From: Artemisia argyi
Lineage: Eukaryota; Streptophyta; Magnoliopsida; Asterales; Asteraceae
Reading direction: 5' to 3'
NCBI GenBank assembly: GCA_030686995.1
Contig: CM060692.1
Span: 124,181,296-124,245,295 of the forward strand
DNA length: 64,000 nucleotides
Part shown: piece after piece, positions 1 to 12,144 of the stretch
Numbering within the stretch: the first letter of the stretch is position 1
How the letters are laid out: every line of letters starts with the position of its first letter
The notes under the pieces: model-generated
The model's input: the letters and a program-made list of their open reading frames with translations, nothing else
What the model was told of the DNA's origin: nothing
Databases searched by the model: none
Translations under genes and position numbers: made by a program

Positions 1-3000
1 GTGGTACGCAGTAGAAAGACGGTGAGTCACACCGTACTTTTGCATGACTTTGTCAAACTTGTCATTACAGAAGTGCGTACCACGATCACTAATAATAGCA
101 CGTGGAGTTCCGAATCGGGCAAAAAGAGCTTTTAAAAATTTCACAACTACTCGGGCATCATTTGTGGGTAAAGCTTTCGCTTCAACCCATTTTGACAAGT
201 AGTCAACTGCCACGAGTATGTATTTATTGCCGTGAGAGGATGGAAATGGCCCCATAAAGTCGATGCCCCAGATATCAAAGATTTCACAAACTTGAATTGC
301 ATTCTGAGGCATTTCATTTCTTTGTGAAATATTCCCGTGACGTTGACAAGCGTCACAGGACTTGACCAAATCTTGGGCATCCTTGTAGATCGAGGGCCAA
401 TAAAAGCCAGAATCAAACACCTTTTTGGCGGTGTAGTTGGGATTGTGGTGGCCCCCCGTGGGACCAGCATGGCAAGCCTTTAAAATTTCATTGGCTTCCT
501 GACCATACACACACCGCCGGATGACTTGATCCGCGCATATCTTGAACAAGTAGGGGTCGTCCCAAAAGTAATGTTTGACATCTTTGAAAAATTTATTTTT
601 TTGTTGGGACGACATCCCTTTCACAATGAAGTTACCCGCAAGATAGTTTGCAAAGTCGGCAAACCATGGGGTAATCGAGTCTCCACAAAATGAAACCACA
701 TTGAGGGTCTCGAGAGGAAATGTTTCATTTATTTCCTTTTTCTCGAAAGCATTTTGGTGAGGGTTTTCAAGACGGGAGAGATGATCAGCAGCTAGGTTCT
801 CAGCTCCTTTTTTATCACGAATTATGATATCAAATTCCTGAAGGAGGAGAACCCATCGGAGGAGTCTCGGCTTTGCATCTTGTTTTGCAAATAGATACTT
901 CAAAGCCGAATGATCCGTATACACTATGCTTTTAGTCAGAATCAGGTATGGCCGGAATTTTTCAAAAGCATACACCACAGCTAATAATTCTTTTTCAGTG
1001 GTGGTGTAATGACTTTGTGCCTCGGTCATAGTCTTGCTGGCATAGTGTATAGGCTGAAAATGTTTTGTTTTGCGTTGCCCCAAGACTGCCCCAATAGCAT
1101 CCTTTTCGAGGAGATGGGTCATAGGCCGGGCGATTTTAGAAAAATCTTGAATAAACCTACGGTAAAAACCGGCGTGACCCAAAAAGCTCCTAACACCTTT
1201 CACAGTCGTGGGATGAGGCAATTTTGCAATGACGTCCACTTTGGCACGTTCAACCCCCATCCCATTTTTTGAAATTTTATGGTCGAGGACAATGCCCTCT
1301 TTGACCATAAAGTGACTCTTCTCCCAATTTAGACATAACTTTGTGTCTTCACAACATTTTAGCATGCTGTCTAAATGGGAGAGACATGATTTAAACGAAT
1401 CCCCAATGACCGAGAAATCGTCCATAAAGACCTCCATACTTTTCCCGATCATGTCGGAAAAAATGGCCATCATACATCTTTGAAACATGCCCGGAGCATT
1501 ACATAGGCCAAATGGCATACGTTTATATGCGAAGGTTCCATAGGGGCACGTAAAAGTGGTCTTTTCTTGGTCTTGCGGGTCAATGGGAATCTGAAAGTAA
1601 CCCGAGAAACCATCGAGGAAGCAATAGTACTCATTCCCCGCTAATCTCTCGAGCATCTGATCCATAAAGGGCAGAGGAAAATGATCCTTACGGGTGGCGT
1701 CATTCAATTTACGATAATTAATGCAGACGCGCCAACCCGTAACCAAACGAGTTGGAATCAACTCATTCTCCTCATTTGTGACAACAGTATTGCCACCCTT
1801 TTTTGGAACACAGTGAACTGGGCTGACCCAAGGACTGTCCGAGATAGGGTAAATCAATCCGGCATCAAGAAGTTTTAAAACCTCTTGTTTGATAACCTCG
1901 TGAATTTTCGGATTCACCCTTCTTTGATGTTGGACCGCAGGTTTGAAGTCATCCTCCATTAACATCTTGTGAGTACAAAACTCAGGGTCGATGCCCTTGA
2001 TATCGGAGAGACGCCAAGCAATTGCTCGTTTATGAGACTTCAAAACCTGTATAAGAGCAGCCTTTTCCTCAACACTTAAGTCTTTAGCAATAATGACGGG
2101 CAATTTATCATCACCCTCCAGAAATGCATACTCAAGGTGAGGCGGCAAGTCCTTAAGTTCAACCGCGGGAAAGTCATCAGTTTTCTCAACATTTTTGACT
2201 TCCTCCTTATGAAGTGTTTGTGGTAGAACAGGAAGATGAGAGGGATCTTCGTTTAACAATTTTTCCAGCATGTGAATATCCCTCTCGAGGTCGATCTCTT
2301 GGTTATCAATTCCATCGGGAATCGAATCACTCTTGAGAAAGGCCTCAATTTCTTTTGAGAAGATGAAGTCACTTCCCTCAAACGGAGTGAGGGAAGGAGA
2401 AGAATTGGCAATAATGGGGTGAGAAGATGGAGTGAAGTTTTCACTCTGAGAATCATCGACAAAACCTAAAACCTCTTGAGCGTACTCCTCAGACGCGACA
2501 TCAATGACATCAATTCGGTTAACCGTTTCGGCGTCATAGTTAGAGGAGTACCTCGAAGTTTGATCGAGGTTAAAGGTTACAACTTCATTACCAACACGAA
2601 GAGTTATTTCCTCTTCGTGCACATCAATTAACGCACGACCCGTCTTTAAGAATCCTCTCCCAAGAATGAGAGGAACTCGTGGGTCAGCATCGAACTTAAC
2701 AACAACGAAGTCAGCGGGGAAATGGAACTTTCCTACTTTCACGAATACATCTTCGGCAATGCCGAGAGGATGAGAGATTGAACGGTCGGCAAGCTCGAGA
2801 GTCATGCACGTAGGAGTAAGTTGGGGAAGAGAGAGTTTCTCCCACACTGAGTAAGGCATCAGGTTGATGCTAGCGCCAAGATCAGCTAAGGCGAAGCACT
2901 CAACCATCCCAGGGAAAACACATGGAATGAGAAATCTCCCAGGGTCTCCAAGCTTCTTGGGAAGCTTCTTTAAGATAACTGCTGAGCAGTTTTCGTTCAG

Positions 3001-3342
3001 AGGAGTCTTTGCCATTTCGTACAATTTTTCCTTGTTGCTTAACAAGTTCTTGATCATCGATGCAAATTTGGGCATCAGGATGATAGCATCCGCAAGGCTA
3101 ACGTCAAAGTGCAAATCTTGAAAGATTTGATAAAACTTATCCATTTGGTAACTAGCCTTTTCGCGGAGCTTTTGCTCATTAAGTCTTGACGGGTATGGTA
3201 GTGAAGGTTTGGATTTAGGGTTCTCTCCAGGAGTTGTTGATGGTTCAAATACAACTCCCGGTTTTGGTACAAGTCCAGATTTTGGTACAATTTCTGGAAC
3301 AACCTGAGGGTGGACGTGTGCGGTACTTCGTGGGCTAGTAAT
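1..3342 (-). CDS. pol: Athila Ty3/gypsy pol (protease, RT, RNase H, integrase), runs off the window
   Basis: The polyprotein copies element RNA into DNA and integrates it. The frame in phase with gag stays open from just after the gag stop to base 1; no listed stop falls in this frame. Reading 5' to 3' on the minus strand: protease with ALADLGAS near 2880-2860; RT with the active site FMDDF near 1420 (the Athila form of YxDD); RNase H connection; a zinc-binding HHCC region near 450-350; and the integrase core with [10 protein letters not shown] near 270 and IISDRGTHF near 100. The third catalytic residue (Glu) lies beyond the window. Oddity: near 1100-1115 the end of RT (LLEKD) is joined directly to AIGAVLGQ. 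By comparison with Athila relatives remembered from the literature, about 40 residues are missing in frame, including the first RNase H aspartate (normally CDASD). Family assignment is firm; activity is doubtful. Confidence 0.9.
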   Translation of the reverse strand, partial: MTSPRSTAHVHPQVVPEIVPKSGLVPKPGVVFEPSTTPGENPKSKPSLPYPSRLNEQKLREKASYQMDKFYQIFQDLHFDVSLADAIILMPKFASMIKNLLSNKEKLYEMAKTPLNENCSAVILKKLPKKLGDPGRFLIPCVFPGMVECFALADLGASINLMPYSVWEKLSLPQLTPTCMTLELADRSISHPLGIAEDVFVKVGKFHFPADFVVVKFDADPRVPLILGRGFLKTGRALIDVHEEEITLRVGNEVVTFNLDQTSRYSSNYDAETVNRIDVIDVASEEYAQEVLGFVDDSQSENFTPSSHPIIANSSPSLTPFEGSDFIFSKEIEAFLKSDSIPDGIDNQEIDLERDIHMLEKLLNEDPSHLPVLPQTLHKEEVKNVEKTDDFPAVELKDLPPHLEYAFLEGDDKLPVIIAKDLSVEEKAALIQVLKSHKRAIAWRLSDIKGIDPEFCTHKMLMEDDFKPAVQHQRRVNPKIHEVIKQEVLKLLDAGLIYPISDSPWVSPVHCVPKKGGNTVVTNEENELIPTRLVTGWRVCINYRKLNDATRKDHFPLPFMDQMLERLAGNEYYCFLDGFSGYFQIPIDPQDQEKTTFTCPYGTFAYKRMPFGLCNAPGMFQRCMMAIFSDMIGKSMEVFMDDFSVIGDSFKSCLSHLDSMLKCCEDTKLCLNWEKSHFMVKEGIVLDHKISKNGMGVERAKVDVIAKLPHPTTVKGVRSFLGHAGFYRRFIQDFSKIARPMTHLLEKDAIGAVLGQRKTKHFQPIHYASKTMTEAQSHYTTTEKELLAVVYAFEKFRPYLILTKSIVYTDHSALKYLFAKQDAKPRLLRWVLLLQEFDIIIRDKKGAENLAADHLSRLENPHQNAFEKKEINETFPLETLNVVSFCGDSITPWFADFANYLAGNFIVKGMSSQQKNKFFKDVKHYFWDDPYLFKICADQVIRRCVYGQEANEILKACHAGPTGGHHNPNYTAKKVFDSGFYWPSIYKDAQDLVKSCDACQRHGNISQRNEMPQNAIQVCEIFDIWGIDFMGPFPSSHGNKYILVAVDYLSKWVEAKALPTNDARVVVKFLKALFARFGTPRAIISDRGTHFCNDKFDKVMQKYGVTHRLSTAYH

Positions 3343-4998
3343 TTACACCTTGTCCGTGGTTGCCTCAGGCTCAATTTCAACTTCCTCAGAATAAAGAGGA
3401 GGAGGCATAGGAGGAAGAGGAGAAATAGGAGGAACTGGCGGCTCTTCATAAGCTTTACCACTTCGTGTAGTAATAGCTTTGAGTTCACCCTTGGGGTTAA
3501 CAATTGTATTAGCCGGGAGACCTCCTGATGTAGAGGGTGGAGTGAGATGATTCATAAGACTGGCAAGCATATTTTCAATCTTGCCATGATTTTGATCAAT
3601 TTTGTTGTTTGTTTGCATCAACTCACTCTTCAGCTCTTGACCCTGTTTGGCTATTGATGATTGGAAATCATTCTTCAAATTTGAGATTTGATTTTGCATT
3701 GCCCTCATTTTGGTCTCATTAACTTTGATGTAGTTATTGAGCTCGTTTGGGAGGGGATCTTGATAATTTGGAGCTGAATACCCTTGATTACCCCTTTGGG
3801 GTGGGTACTGATTGACGGGGGCAGGATTTTGATTTTGCAAATTAGGCCCCCTTGGTGGATTAGGATTAAACCTATTTTGATTTTGAGGAAAACCGGGTGG
3901 TCCACCCTGATTGCTAGCCCGGTAATTTGGTTCCACTTGAGGACGGTATTGGTTACCTCCTTGGTTGGAATTGCCGGCTATTGCATTTACTTCAAATGGA
4001 TTGCCTTCGGTGGCAGGGCAATTATAATATGAATGTGGACCACCACAAGTGACACAAACTTCTATCTTTTTGAATTCAGCTTGTGGAGAAGGAGAAGAAT
4101 CTTTCTTGCCTTGGGCGAGAACAAATGCATGGACAGCTTCCGTGAGTTTGGCAAGTCTAGCATCGGTTCTAGACTGAGCCACGGGCGATGAAGAAGAAGG
4201 AACAACATCCCTTTGGGAACAAACCGATCTGCTTCGGGGAATGCGAACCTTAGATTTATTCTCAATGATTTCTAAAGCATCCTTTGTGGTGCGATTCAAG
4301 AAGTTACCTCCAGCGGAGGCATTCAGAAAGTCTTGATCAGATTGACTTACACCATTGTAGAAAGTATCAAGTGTCATGAGATCAGAGAAACCGTGGTGAG
4401 GGCATTTTCGGAGCAATTCCTTGTAACAATCCCATGCCTCACTAAAGGATTCATCAAATTTCTGCGTGAATTTCATGATATCGTTCTTGAGACTTGTGGT
4501 TTTGGAAGGAGGAAAGAATTCATTCACGAACTTTTTCACAAGATCTTCCCATGTCTCAATAGATCGGGGAGGTTGTTTTTCAAGCCAAATCCGGGCTTGT
4601 CCCTCCAGGGAGAATGGGAAGAGAAGAAGTTTGATTGCATCAGAGGGGACATCTTTGCATTTGATGGTGTAAGTGATTTTATTGAACCATCGAATGTGAT
4701 CTTGAGGATCGTCCCTCTCATAACCGTAGAATTGACGTGATGTGGCCAGATTTATTAATCCTGTTTTAAGCTCAAAATTATCGGCCATGATTGTTGGAAC
4801 AACGATAGCATCTCCATAACCCTCGACGGGTGCTTGGAGAAGCTCGTTCATAGTGGGTTCAGCTGCCATGATGACAGCTGGAGGTGGAACAGTACGGATC
4901 TCAGACCCGACTGTTGGTGCAGAACGTCTACGAGGTCTTCGAGGTCTCTGAACCAGCTCACGTAATGGGTTAGTGGACCTTGAAGAACGAGTGCGCAT
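3343..4998 (-). CDS. gag: Athila gag
   Basis: Structural capsid/nucleocapsid protein of 551 residues that packages the element RNA. The start is the first ATG after the PBS leader, with a basic N-terminus (MRTRSSRS). The retrotransposon-gag domain spans about residues 80-230, with QFYGYERDDPQDHIRWF, WEDLVKKFVNEFFPP and LLRKCPHHGFSDL. One zinc-knuckle-like CVTCGGPHSYYNCP lies near residue 330, followed by a long Asn/Gln/Pro-rich tail and a final acidic segment. It ends with a TAA at 3345-3343. Downstream, pol continues in the same frame, so gag and pol are separated by a single stop codon. The frame is otherwise intact over its whole length. Confidence 0.93.
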   Translation of the reverse strand: MRTRSSRSTNPLRELVQRPRRPRRRSAPTVGSEIRTVPPPAVIMAAEPTMNELLQAPVEGYGDAIVVPTIMADNFELKTGLINLATSRQFYGYERDDPQDHIRWFNKITYTIKCKDVPSDAIKLLLFPFSLEGQARIWLEKQPPRSIETWEDLVKKFVNEFFPPSKTTSLKNDIMKFTQKFDESFSEAWDCYKELLRKCPHHGFSDLMTLDTFYNGVSQSDQDFLNASAGGNFLNRTTKDALEIIENKSKVRIPRSRSVCSQRDVVPSSSSPVAQSRTDARLAKLTEAVHAFVLAQGKKDSSPSPQAEFKKIEVCVTCGGPHSYYNCPATEGNPFEVNAIAGNSNQGGNQYRPQVEPNYRASNQGGPPGFPQNQNRFNPNPPRGPNLQNQNPAPVNQYPPQRGNQGYSAPNYQDPLPNELNNYIKVNETKMRAMQNQISNLKNDFQSSIAKQGQELKSELMQTNNKIDQNHGKIENMLASLMNHLTPPSTSGGLPANTIVNPKGELKAITTRSGKAYEEPPVPPISPLPPMPPPLYSEEVEIEPEATTDKV

Positions 4999-5280
4999 GC
5001 ACTAGGGATAAAAACTTTTTGGACAATATTTTTGTTATCCCCCCGTAATCCAGACTCGTTTCTCTTCAAGAATCACCTTAAAAGAAAACCGAATCAGAAA
5101 ACGTTACGATATGTTTTGTTGGCTTTTTACTTTTTTTTTGGTGTTTTAACACTTTAGGAAAAGTGTCAATGACATTTTTATGTGTTTTGATTTTGAAAAT
5201 ATTCACAAGTGATGGTATTTGTACAATGAGTGAGGTGAGATAACACTAATCTCGAAAAACGCTACAGAAACGCGCACACC

Positions 5281-5298
5281 TCCCCGGCAGCGGCGCCA
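5281..5298 (-). promoter_or_regulatory. Athila primer binding site (tRNA-Asp type)
   Basis: On the minus strand this reads TGGCGCCGCTGCCGGGGA, complementary to the 3' end of plant tRNA-Asp, the primer used by Athila elements. It lies 9 bp inside the LTR border and 283 bp ahead of the gag ATG, which fixes the 5' end and orientation of this element. Confidence 0.85.
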
Positions 5299-5307
5299 TA
5301 AATTGAT

Positions 5308-8300
5308 TGATGCCAAACCACCTAACTTAAATTAACCAAAGAATGGTCAACTAAGTCAAATAGCCTAGATCAATGTTCCGGGTAATATAATGTATCACCG
5401 GGTCATTAAATCCCGTTGAGGTGTGAAATGTAACTTTAGCGTATTCGTAATCGGGTGTTATTCACAGAAAAAGGGTTTGTGATCAGAATTATTTGGAAAT
5501 TATTAACAAAAATAGCTTAGGAAAGCTACGTGAATGGTTACGGGACTTTGGAGTACGGAGATTTGAGCTAAAAACTAAAAACGTACGTTTTAATTAAAAA
5601 ACGTATACAGACGTACAAAACAAAAAGTACAACTGAAGGACGGGAAGGGTTAAAAGTGTAAAATTGATATTTTTACAATCCTAATAATTAAAGAAAATTT
5701 TAAGAAAAATAAAAATTATTTTTACACTATTTAATTATTTATTATTTAATTAATTACTATTTATCTATTTAATACTAATTAAACTAATTAGAATTATTAA
5801 AAATACTAAAAAGACTTAGAAAATTAAGAAAAATTTTATAAATCTAATTAACCATTACAGGAATCCTTAAAAATTATAAAAAGTTAATTTTATGTATTTT
5901 TAAGCTAACTAATTAATTATTAATCTAATTACTTATTAATTACTAATTAAACTAATTATATTATAAAATATAGAAAATGAACAGTAGAAATTCTAGAAAA
6001 ATTTATAAAAATGTTTTAACTAAAATAAAAGCTATAAAAATTATAAAAACTAGGTTATACTATATAAAATCTAATTATGCTATTTAATTGATTAATATTA
6101 ATTAAAACTAAATTAAACTAAGATTAATTAGAAAAACCACTAAAAGACAAAATAAAAATCTGGAAAAATTTATAAAATTATTTTAACCTAAAATATAATT
6201 TCTAAAAATATAAAAGTGATATATTACTTAGAAATAAATTAAAAAGAAAAATAAATTGATAAATCCTATTAAATAGAAGCTATCACTATTTTTAAAATTG
6301 GTTTTTTGGATTTTTTTTCTTTTTCTAAACTAATAATAAACTAAAAACAACTAATTTTAACAAAAACACTTTTGAATTAACCCAAAGAATAAGCACTTGA
6401 AGTGCTTATTATACCCACAGTTGACTTTTGTTGACTGTGGAGTATTTTTAGCTCAAATGAGGAAATGTGGGGTCCACACTGATCAAACTTGGTTTCTCTG
6501 AGTCTATTGAACAATAATAAGCAACTTTTAAGCAAAGGAATGGCCTGAATAAGCCAAAAAGGTCGAATAAGCACTTAGCTTATTGTTGACTGATGCAGTT
6601 TAAGGGACAAGATTATGGGTCCAAATTAGGTGGGGTCTACAGACTTAGGGGTCAAACAAAAGGTTCAAAAACACTCCCTGGTAGGAGGGGGGCTGAGGGG
6701 AACCAAAAACAACAGGCCTAGACCACTGTATTAGCCACAAACCACCACAAAAAGTGGTGGTGTGAGGGTGGTCTGCTGAGAACAGGGCAGGTGTATGCCC
6801 TGCAGGCTACTTCAAAGGACTGTGGGACCCACCAAATAAAATTCTAAAAACCTGATAAAATTCACAAAAATTGAAAAAGTGGTAGAGATTAAGCATACCA
6901 AATATCAGACCCTAAAACCTAAAATCTAACAAGTTGCAGGCTTCCCAAGATTGCTCAAAATGACTTATACAGATTTTGACTTTTTAATCAAACTTGCTCA
7001 GTTGACTTCTTTGAACTTTGGTTGATCACAATTGGTTTAGAAAGCTATATTAAGCTAAAATAAGTGAAAATTATATTAAAACTAAAGATTATACAACACT
7101 GAGAGGTTTTGTGGGTCTAAAATCCCCAACAGTGAACTGTGGGGAGAATTCTCTCTTGATTTTGACTTTTGGTGATCAAGTCTTGAATTTTATGACTTAA
7201 AGGAACCCTATTAACCTGAGGTGTCATGCTTAAACCAAAACAACATCAAGAAAATGACCACAACACATTCAAACATGTTAATCCAAACACCCCTTAGGGG
7301 GACTGTTTTTGAAGATTTCCAAGTTTTAATGATGTTTAACCTAAACTAATGATTCAAAGTTATCTAATAACCTATTTGAGACTTATTGAAGCCAATGTTA
7401 TGCAGAAATAAACTCTAAACTAGGCTAGGACTAGAAATACAAAATGTGACAGTCAAGTTTAAGAATCTAACAACTATGAGAGTTAAGGAACAAACTGAGA
7501 TACATAAACAACTATCAAGTTAATGATCTCAAATTAGCTCACAACAAACAATTGATCACACCTACAAGCATTAATACAGTTAGTGATAGAAAAAAAAATT
7601 TGAAATTGACCTTGTGAAAGAGCCTGTGCTATCCAACTCAATTGTGAAGTGTTCAAACCTTTCCTAAAACCTCCCATGAGGATCTATTACCCACAGCCAT
7701 CCAAGTATTTCCAATGCTCACCTTCCATCTTCTCTTTTTTTTCTTTTTCTGATTTATTTTTATATATATATATTTTTTTTTAGGAATTAATCTAACATTT
7801 GAGTTTTAAACTGATTCAAGATCCCATAAAGCTTTTGACTTCAATTGTGAAACCTTTTTGATCTTAAGATGAACTTGAATTACTTTTTAACTTGAAATAA
7901 CAATTTAAGTAACTTAGCTAAATTTCTAAAAACTGAGAAAAGAGAGTAACTTGAACTTTAAATCTTCATTAATTTATAAAAACATTACACTGAAAGAGAA
8001 ATAAACTGAAACATACATACATAAAACTACTTTTGCCACATTGGCTTTTACAAAAGCATATATATGCCACGACATTGACCTAATTTGCTTCTCCTCTTTC
8101 TCCATTCTTGACTTTTTCTGACTTGTTGCAGATAATTGAGACTTTCCCACTTCATTAGGACCATTGATTTGGTCAAATTAATCTTGTCCTTTGATTTGCT
8201 CTTTTGGCGGGAAAACCATTTGGCAGGTTGTGGCTTGCTTGTTGAGAGGTTGAGCTTAATTAAGAATGTTTGGAAGGTAGTGTTTGGAGGGGGGAGCAAG

Positions 8301-9027
8301 GTGTGGGGTGCTGAGGTGGAGGTGAGGAGCAAGGTGGAGTGTGTCAGTGGTGTTGCAGGCTAGTTGGGGGAGAGGGTGAGGGTCAACGCGGGTCAACGCT
8401 GGGTTGATTATTTAAAACGGTTTTGGGTAGTGGGTGGGCTAAAGTATAGGCCTGGGGGTGTTTGATGGACCAGACATGGATTGGTGGGTTTGGTTTTGGT
8501 TTACTTTATTTGTGATCCGGATTTGGTATTTCTAAAAATCACAAGGACCAATTTTGATATTTCTGAATTTGGAGGGCCTGTTTTGGCAAGTTTCAAAAGA
8601 CACCAAAGGGACTAAACCTGCCATGCTTAAATATCCAAAGGACCAAAATTGTAATTTTCCATTTTAAGTTTCCCGAGGACCATTTTTGCCATTTTTGGAT
8701 TTTTCAAGGACTAATTATGTAATTTTGGAAAACTTGCAACCCAAATGTAATATTTTGTGAAATTGACTTTCAAAACCTTGGGTTGATTTTTTTCTTTCAA
8801 AATAAATGCTTAGGGACTAAAATTGACAAGTTTTGAAACTTGGGGGACTGAAACTGCCAATACTGCAAACTTTGTACGTTTTTTCTTTGTTTTTGCACAT
8901 TTTGCTTTTAAAACACATAAAACACAATCCCTGGGATAATTTAAGTATTTTGATATCCTTTTGATTGTTTTTGTGCGTTTTGGCAGTTTAAATATATCAA
9001 AAACGATGAGTGTTTGAGCATTCATCA
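5308..9027 (-). repeat. 5' LTR of the Athila element (about 3.7 kb)
   Basis: The LTR abuts the PBS. In plus orientation it starts TGATGCC and ends TTCATCA, giving matching TGATG/CATCA tips. The far border at 9027 is chosen from this tip, because the partner LTR lies outside the window and cannot be compared. The interior holds no gene. About 5640-6360 is extremely AT-rich, 6360-7740 is unremarkable, and 8420-8990 carries degenerate repeats of the form 'ggaccaaaattgtaatttt' that are typical of gypsy LTRs. The short ORFs at 8048-8363 match no recognisable protein and look fortuitous. Confidence 0.7.
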
Positions 9028-10098
9028 AACCCTTATGTGTATATTTGTGTGCGTTTATCGATAAGTCACATCGACTTTTCGACCTCCGTGTTTAAAACCC
9101 TTTTGTTGCACTTATCTTTAGTGCAAGATACCCCTAGAATACACCCTTATGAGACTTTCATTTCATTTCTTAATGCACTACATATTTTGTTTCATTACAT
9201 CTATTCGCCTTAGCCTACCGTGTAATCTTAGCTTGAGATTAGGAAGTTACCATTTGTCTAAAGTTCAATGCGAGATTGAGAGATTCGAGAGTTACACCCT
9301 TACACCCTTATTGATGACATACATCATTGATGACCCCCCAAATATTCTCCAATATAGTTTATCCCAAGTGGGGGGATGAAAAGTTATAAAAAAAATTAGT
9401 TACTTGAATAATTCTTAAATGAGATGTATTCCTCATTTACTTGAAGAAGTTGGAAATAAATCTACACCAACTAAAGTTGAAGGAAGTATGAGAATCAACA
9501 CAACTTATTAATGGTGCGCTTATTGATCCGATTCTGGAGATATGAAGTTCTGAACTGACGGCAGCCGGTGATGACATGGTGAAAAGCTAAGATTATTTGT
9601 TTTGTTGATTTTTATTTTTCACCATTCAAAATATCCCATGCCTTATCCTACCCTGTAGTCATGAATCATACTTAGATGATTGTCGAGCAGTCATTGATGT
9701 CTTACCCAGCGTTCTGGTCATGTATCAATGGTCTTTGTAGCCTTCGTCAAAGTATGTTAGTAACAACAATTCACCTTAAACCATTACATCATGAACAACG
9801 CTTTATTGCCTTCTAGGATTTTCTTGACCTTAGCTCTAGTGATGGAGTTTTGTGTAACCTCCAAGCTTATGATAGAATACATACTATGACAGTGCAATTG
9901 AGTGGTCACCCCGAAATTGAACACTTAGTATAGGATTGAGTGTGAGAGTGTTTTGTTCCCCATTTTGCGAGGTGTTTGGCTTTGATTATTCTAGCACGAG
10001 AAAATCTTATTTTCCCTTTGTATTCGGGGAATATCTTTTTAATTATCATTCTAATGAGATCTACTTAACGGCAGGTAGAGTTTAAGTGGGAGGATATT
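9028..10098 (+). mobile_element. 3' untranslated region of a Ty3/gypsy element
   Basis: Non-coding. It ends in a polypurine tract (AAGTGGGAGGATATT) directly before an LTR start at 10099, and an earlier purine run (AAGTGGGGGGATGA) lies near 9366-9380. The stretch around 9830-9930 (AAGCTTATGATAGAATA, GCAATTGAG) matches 37110-37205, so this is a second copy of the same 3' region family seen at 35.1-37.4 kb. No coding sequence is recognisable. Confidence 0.6.
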
Positions 10099-10261
10099 TG
10101 ATAACGTCAAATAATCTGATTTCCTAATTGTCAATTTCCTCTTTATATTGGTTAATTATGCCTAAAATCATTAGTAGTAGTGCCTTATTTCTTCATATTT
10201 CATTTCAAGACTATTAATCGAGTATGGGGCGACATTCGATAAATTTGGACTCTATTCCAAT
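10099..10261 (+). repeat. Truncated gypsy LTR
   Basis: Starts TGATAACGTCAAATAA right after a polypurine tract and matches the LTR start at 37389 (TGATGATATCAAATAA). It is cut off where Tat coding sequence begins, at roughly 10262-10330. The right border is approximate. Confidence 0.55.
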
Positions 10262-10329
10262 TAAACAGTGATATTTTCCAACATTAGGAAGACTACGGCA
10301 TAACTAGTAATAGTGTTACGCCATATATA

Positions 10330-12144
10330 TTGATGGAGGAGATACATACTGGGGGACACGATATCCGTCGCATGTACATTGATGGAGGAGTATCCGCAGA
10401 CATTCTGTATGAACACTGTTTCAAGAGGCTGCGACCAGAGATACAAAGTCAGTTAATTACGGCTACGACATCGCTGACTGGCTTCACAGGAGAAAAAATA
10501 TGGCCTATGGGGCAATTACGCTTACTTTTAGTCGTTGGTGATGAACAGCACTCTAAGGCAACCTGGATAAACTTCATGATAATCAAGTCTCCTTCACCGT
10601 ACAACGACATCATTGGGAGACCTGGAATATCATCCATGCGCGCTGTACCATCCACAGCACACGTGATGCTCAAATTCCTAGTTGAAGGGGGCATTGTCAC
10701 CCTCTACAATACTACTGTACCGCCTAAAGAATGCAACACAGTAACCAGTGAAGTGGAGAGTGTTCCAGAACAGCGCACAGCAAAAATACCAAACCTAAAG
10801 GTTTCCATTCACCCTGATTACCCAGATCAGCAAATATCAATTGGAGGGTCTCTATCTTACATAGGCAAAGCAGCCTTGTGCGCACTCTTGCAAAAGAACC
10901 TAGATATCTTTGCATGGGAACCAAAGCACATGACTGAAGTACCACGGTCAATCACGGAGCACAAGCTACAAATCCGACAAGGAATTCCTCGAATACGACA
11001 GAAAAAGCGCGGCCAAGCCATCTTGGAAGAAGTACACAAACTGGTAGACACAGGCATCATGTGGGAAGTCTACTACCATGACTGGCTTTCCAATCCATTA
11101 ATGGTCAAAAAGAGTGATGGCAATTGGAGAATGTGCGTAGACTTTACTGATCTTAATAAAGCATGTCCACAGGACTGCTACCCGCTACCAGAAATAGATT
11201 GGAAGATAGAATCTCTGTGTGGATATCCCTTTAAATGTTTCCTAGACGCATATAAAGGGTACCATCAAATTCAAATGGCTAAGGAGGACGAAGAAAAAAT
11301 AGCCTTCCACAAAAGTCAAGGGGTTTATTGCTACACAAAAATGCCCTTTGGTCTAAAGAACGTGGGAGCATCATACGAGAGATTGGTGGAACTAGCCTTT
11401 GAAAAGCAAGTAGGTCGCAACCTAGAAGTTTATGTCGATCAACTTGTTATAAAGAGTCATACTGAGGAGGAATTGGTGCGCGACATCGAGGAGACATTCA
11501 AAACACTGGGAAAGATAAACATGAAGATAAATCCCAAAAAGTGCACTTTTGGCGCGACAGAAGGCATGTTCCTTGGATATTTAATAGAACCTGACGGCAT
11601 CAAGCCTTGCCCAGAAAATACAAAATCTGTCATAGATCTCCCTTCACCGCGCACATTGAAAGAAGTCCAGTCATTAAACGGAAAACTAGCCGGGCTAAAC
11701 CATTTTTTTTCCAAATCAGCAGACAAGTCACTCCCTCTCTTTAAGACACTCACAAAGTGCTCAAAAAAGGGAGACTTTCGTTGGACTAAAGAGGCGGAGG
11801 AAGCCTTCCAACAACTTAAGCAACATCTTGCAGCGCTTCCCAAACTTGTCGCACCCCGACCAGGGGAAGAATTGATCATGTACTTATCTGCAACTCATGG
11901 AGCAATCAGCGCGGTATTATTGATAGATAGGAATTCCGTTCAAACACCCATATACTTTGTCAGCAAAGCACTCAAGATGATAGAGACTAACTATACTGCT
12001 ATGGAAAAGCTGGTCCTAGCTTTAGTATTTGCAGCTAAAAGACTGCGCAGATACTTTCAGGCGCACCCAATAGCTGTCATAATGGACCAGCCTATCAAAC
12101 AAGTTATCTCTAAACCTGACACATCAGGACGGCTACAAAAATGA
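10330..12144 (+). pseudogene. pol: Tat protease (partial), reverse transcriptase and RNase H
   Basis: 604 codons. The start methionine is only the first ATG of a truncated polyprotein. Residues 17-30 hold the protease active-site region (YIDGGVSADILY), followed by the IIGRPG motif near residue 95. RT covers about 230-420, with WRMCVDFTDLNKACP, FLDAYKGYHQI and MPFGLKN (residue 338). The catalytic box is YVDQ at 368-371 instead of YVDD, so one of the two metal-binding aspartates is gone and polymerase activity is not expected. RNase H follows (about 500-600), and a TGA at 12142-12144 replaces the tryptophan usual in LQKW. The frame continues in phase beyond it. Confidence 0.9.

Noticed and set aside
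3310..3528. Short ORFs opposite or out of frame with Athila gag
   Set aside because: Shadows of the gag and pol frames; the Arg-rich translation reflects the complementary codons.
8048..8363. Overlapping ORFs on both strands in the Athila LTR
   Set aside because: No domain, no homologous ORF in other LTRs here, and located inside a non-coding LTR.
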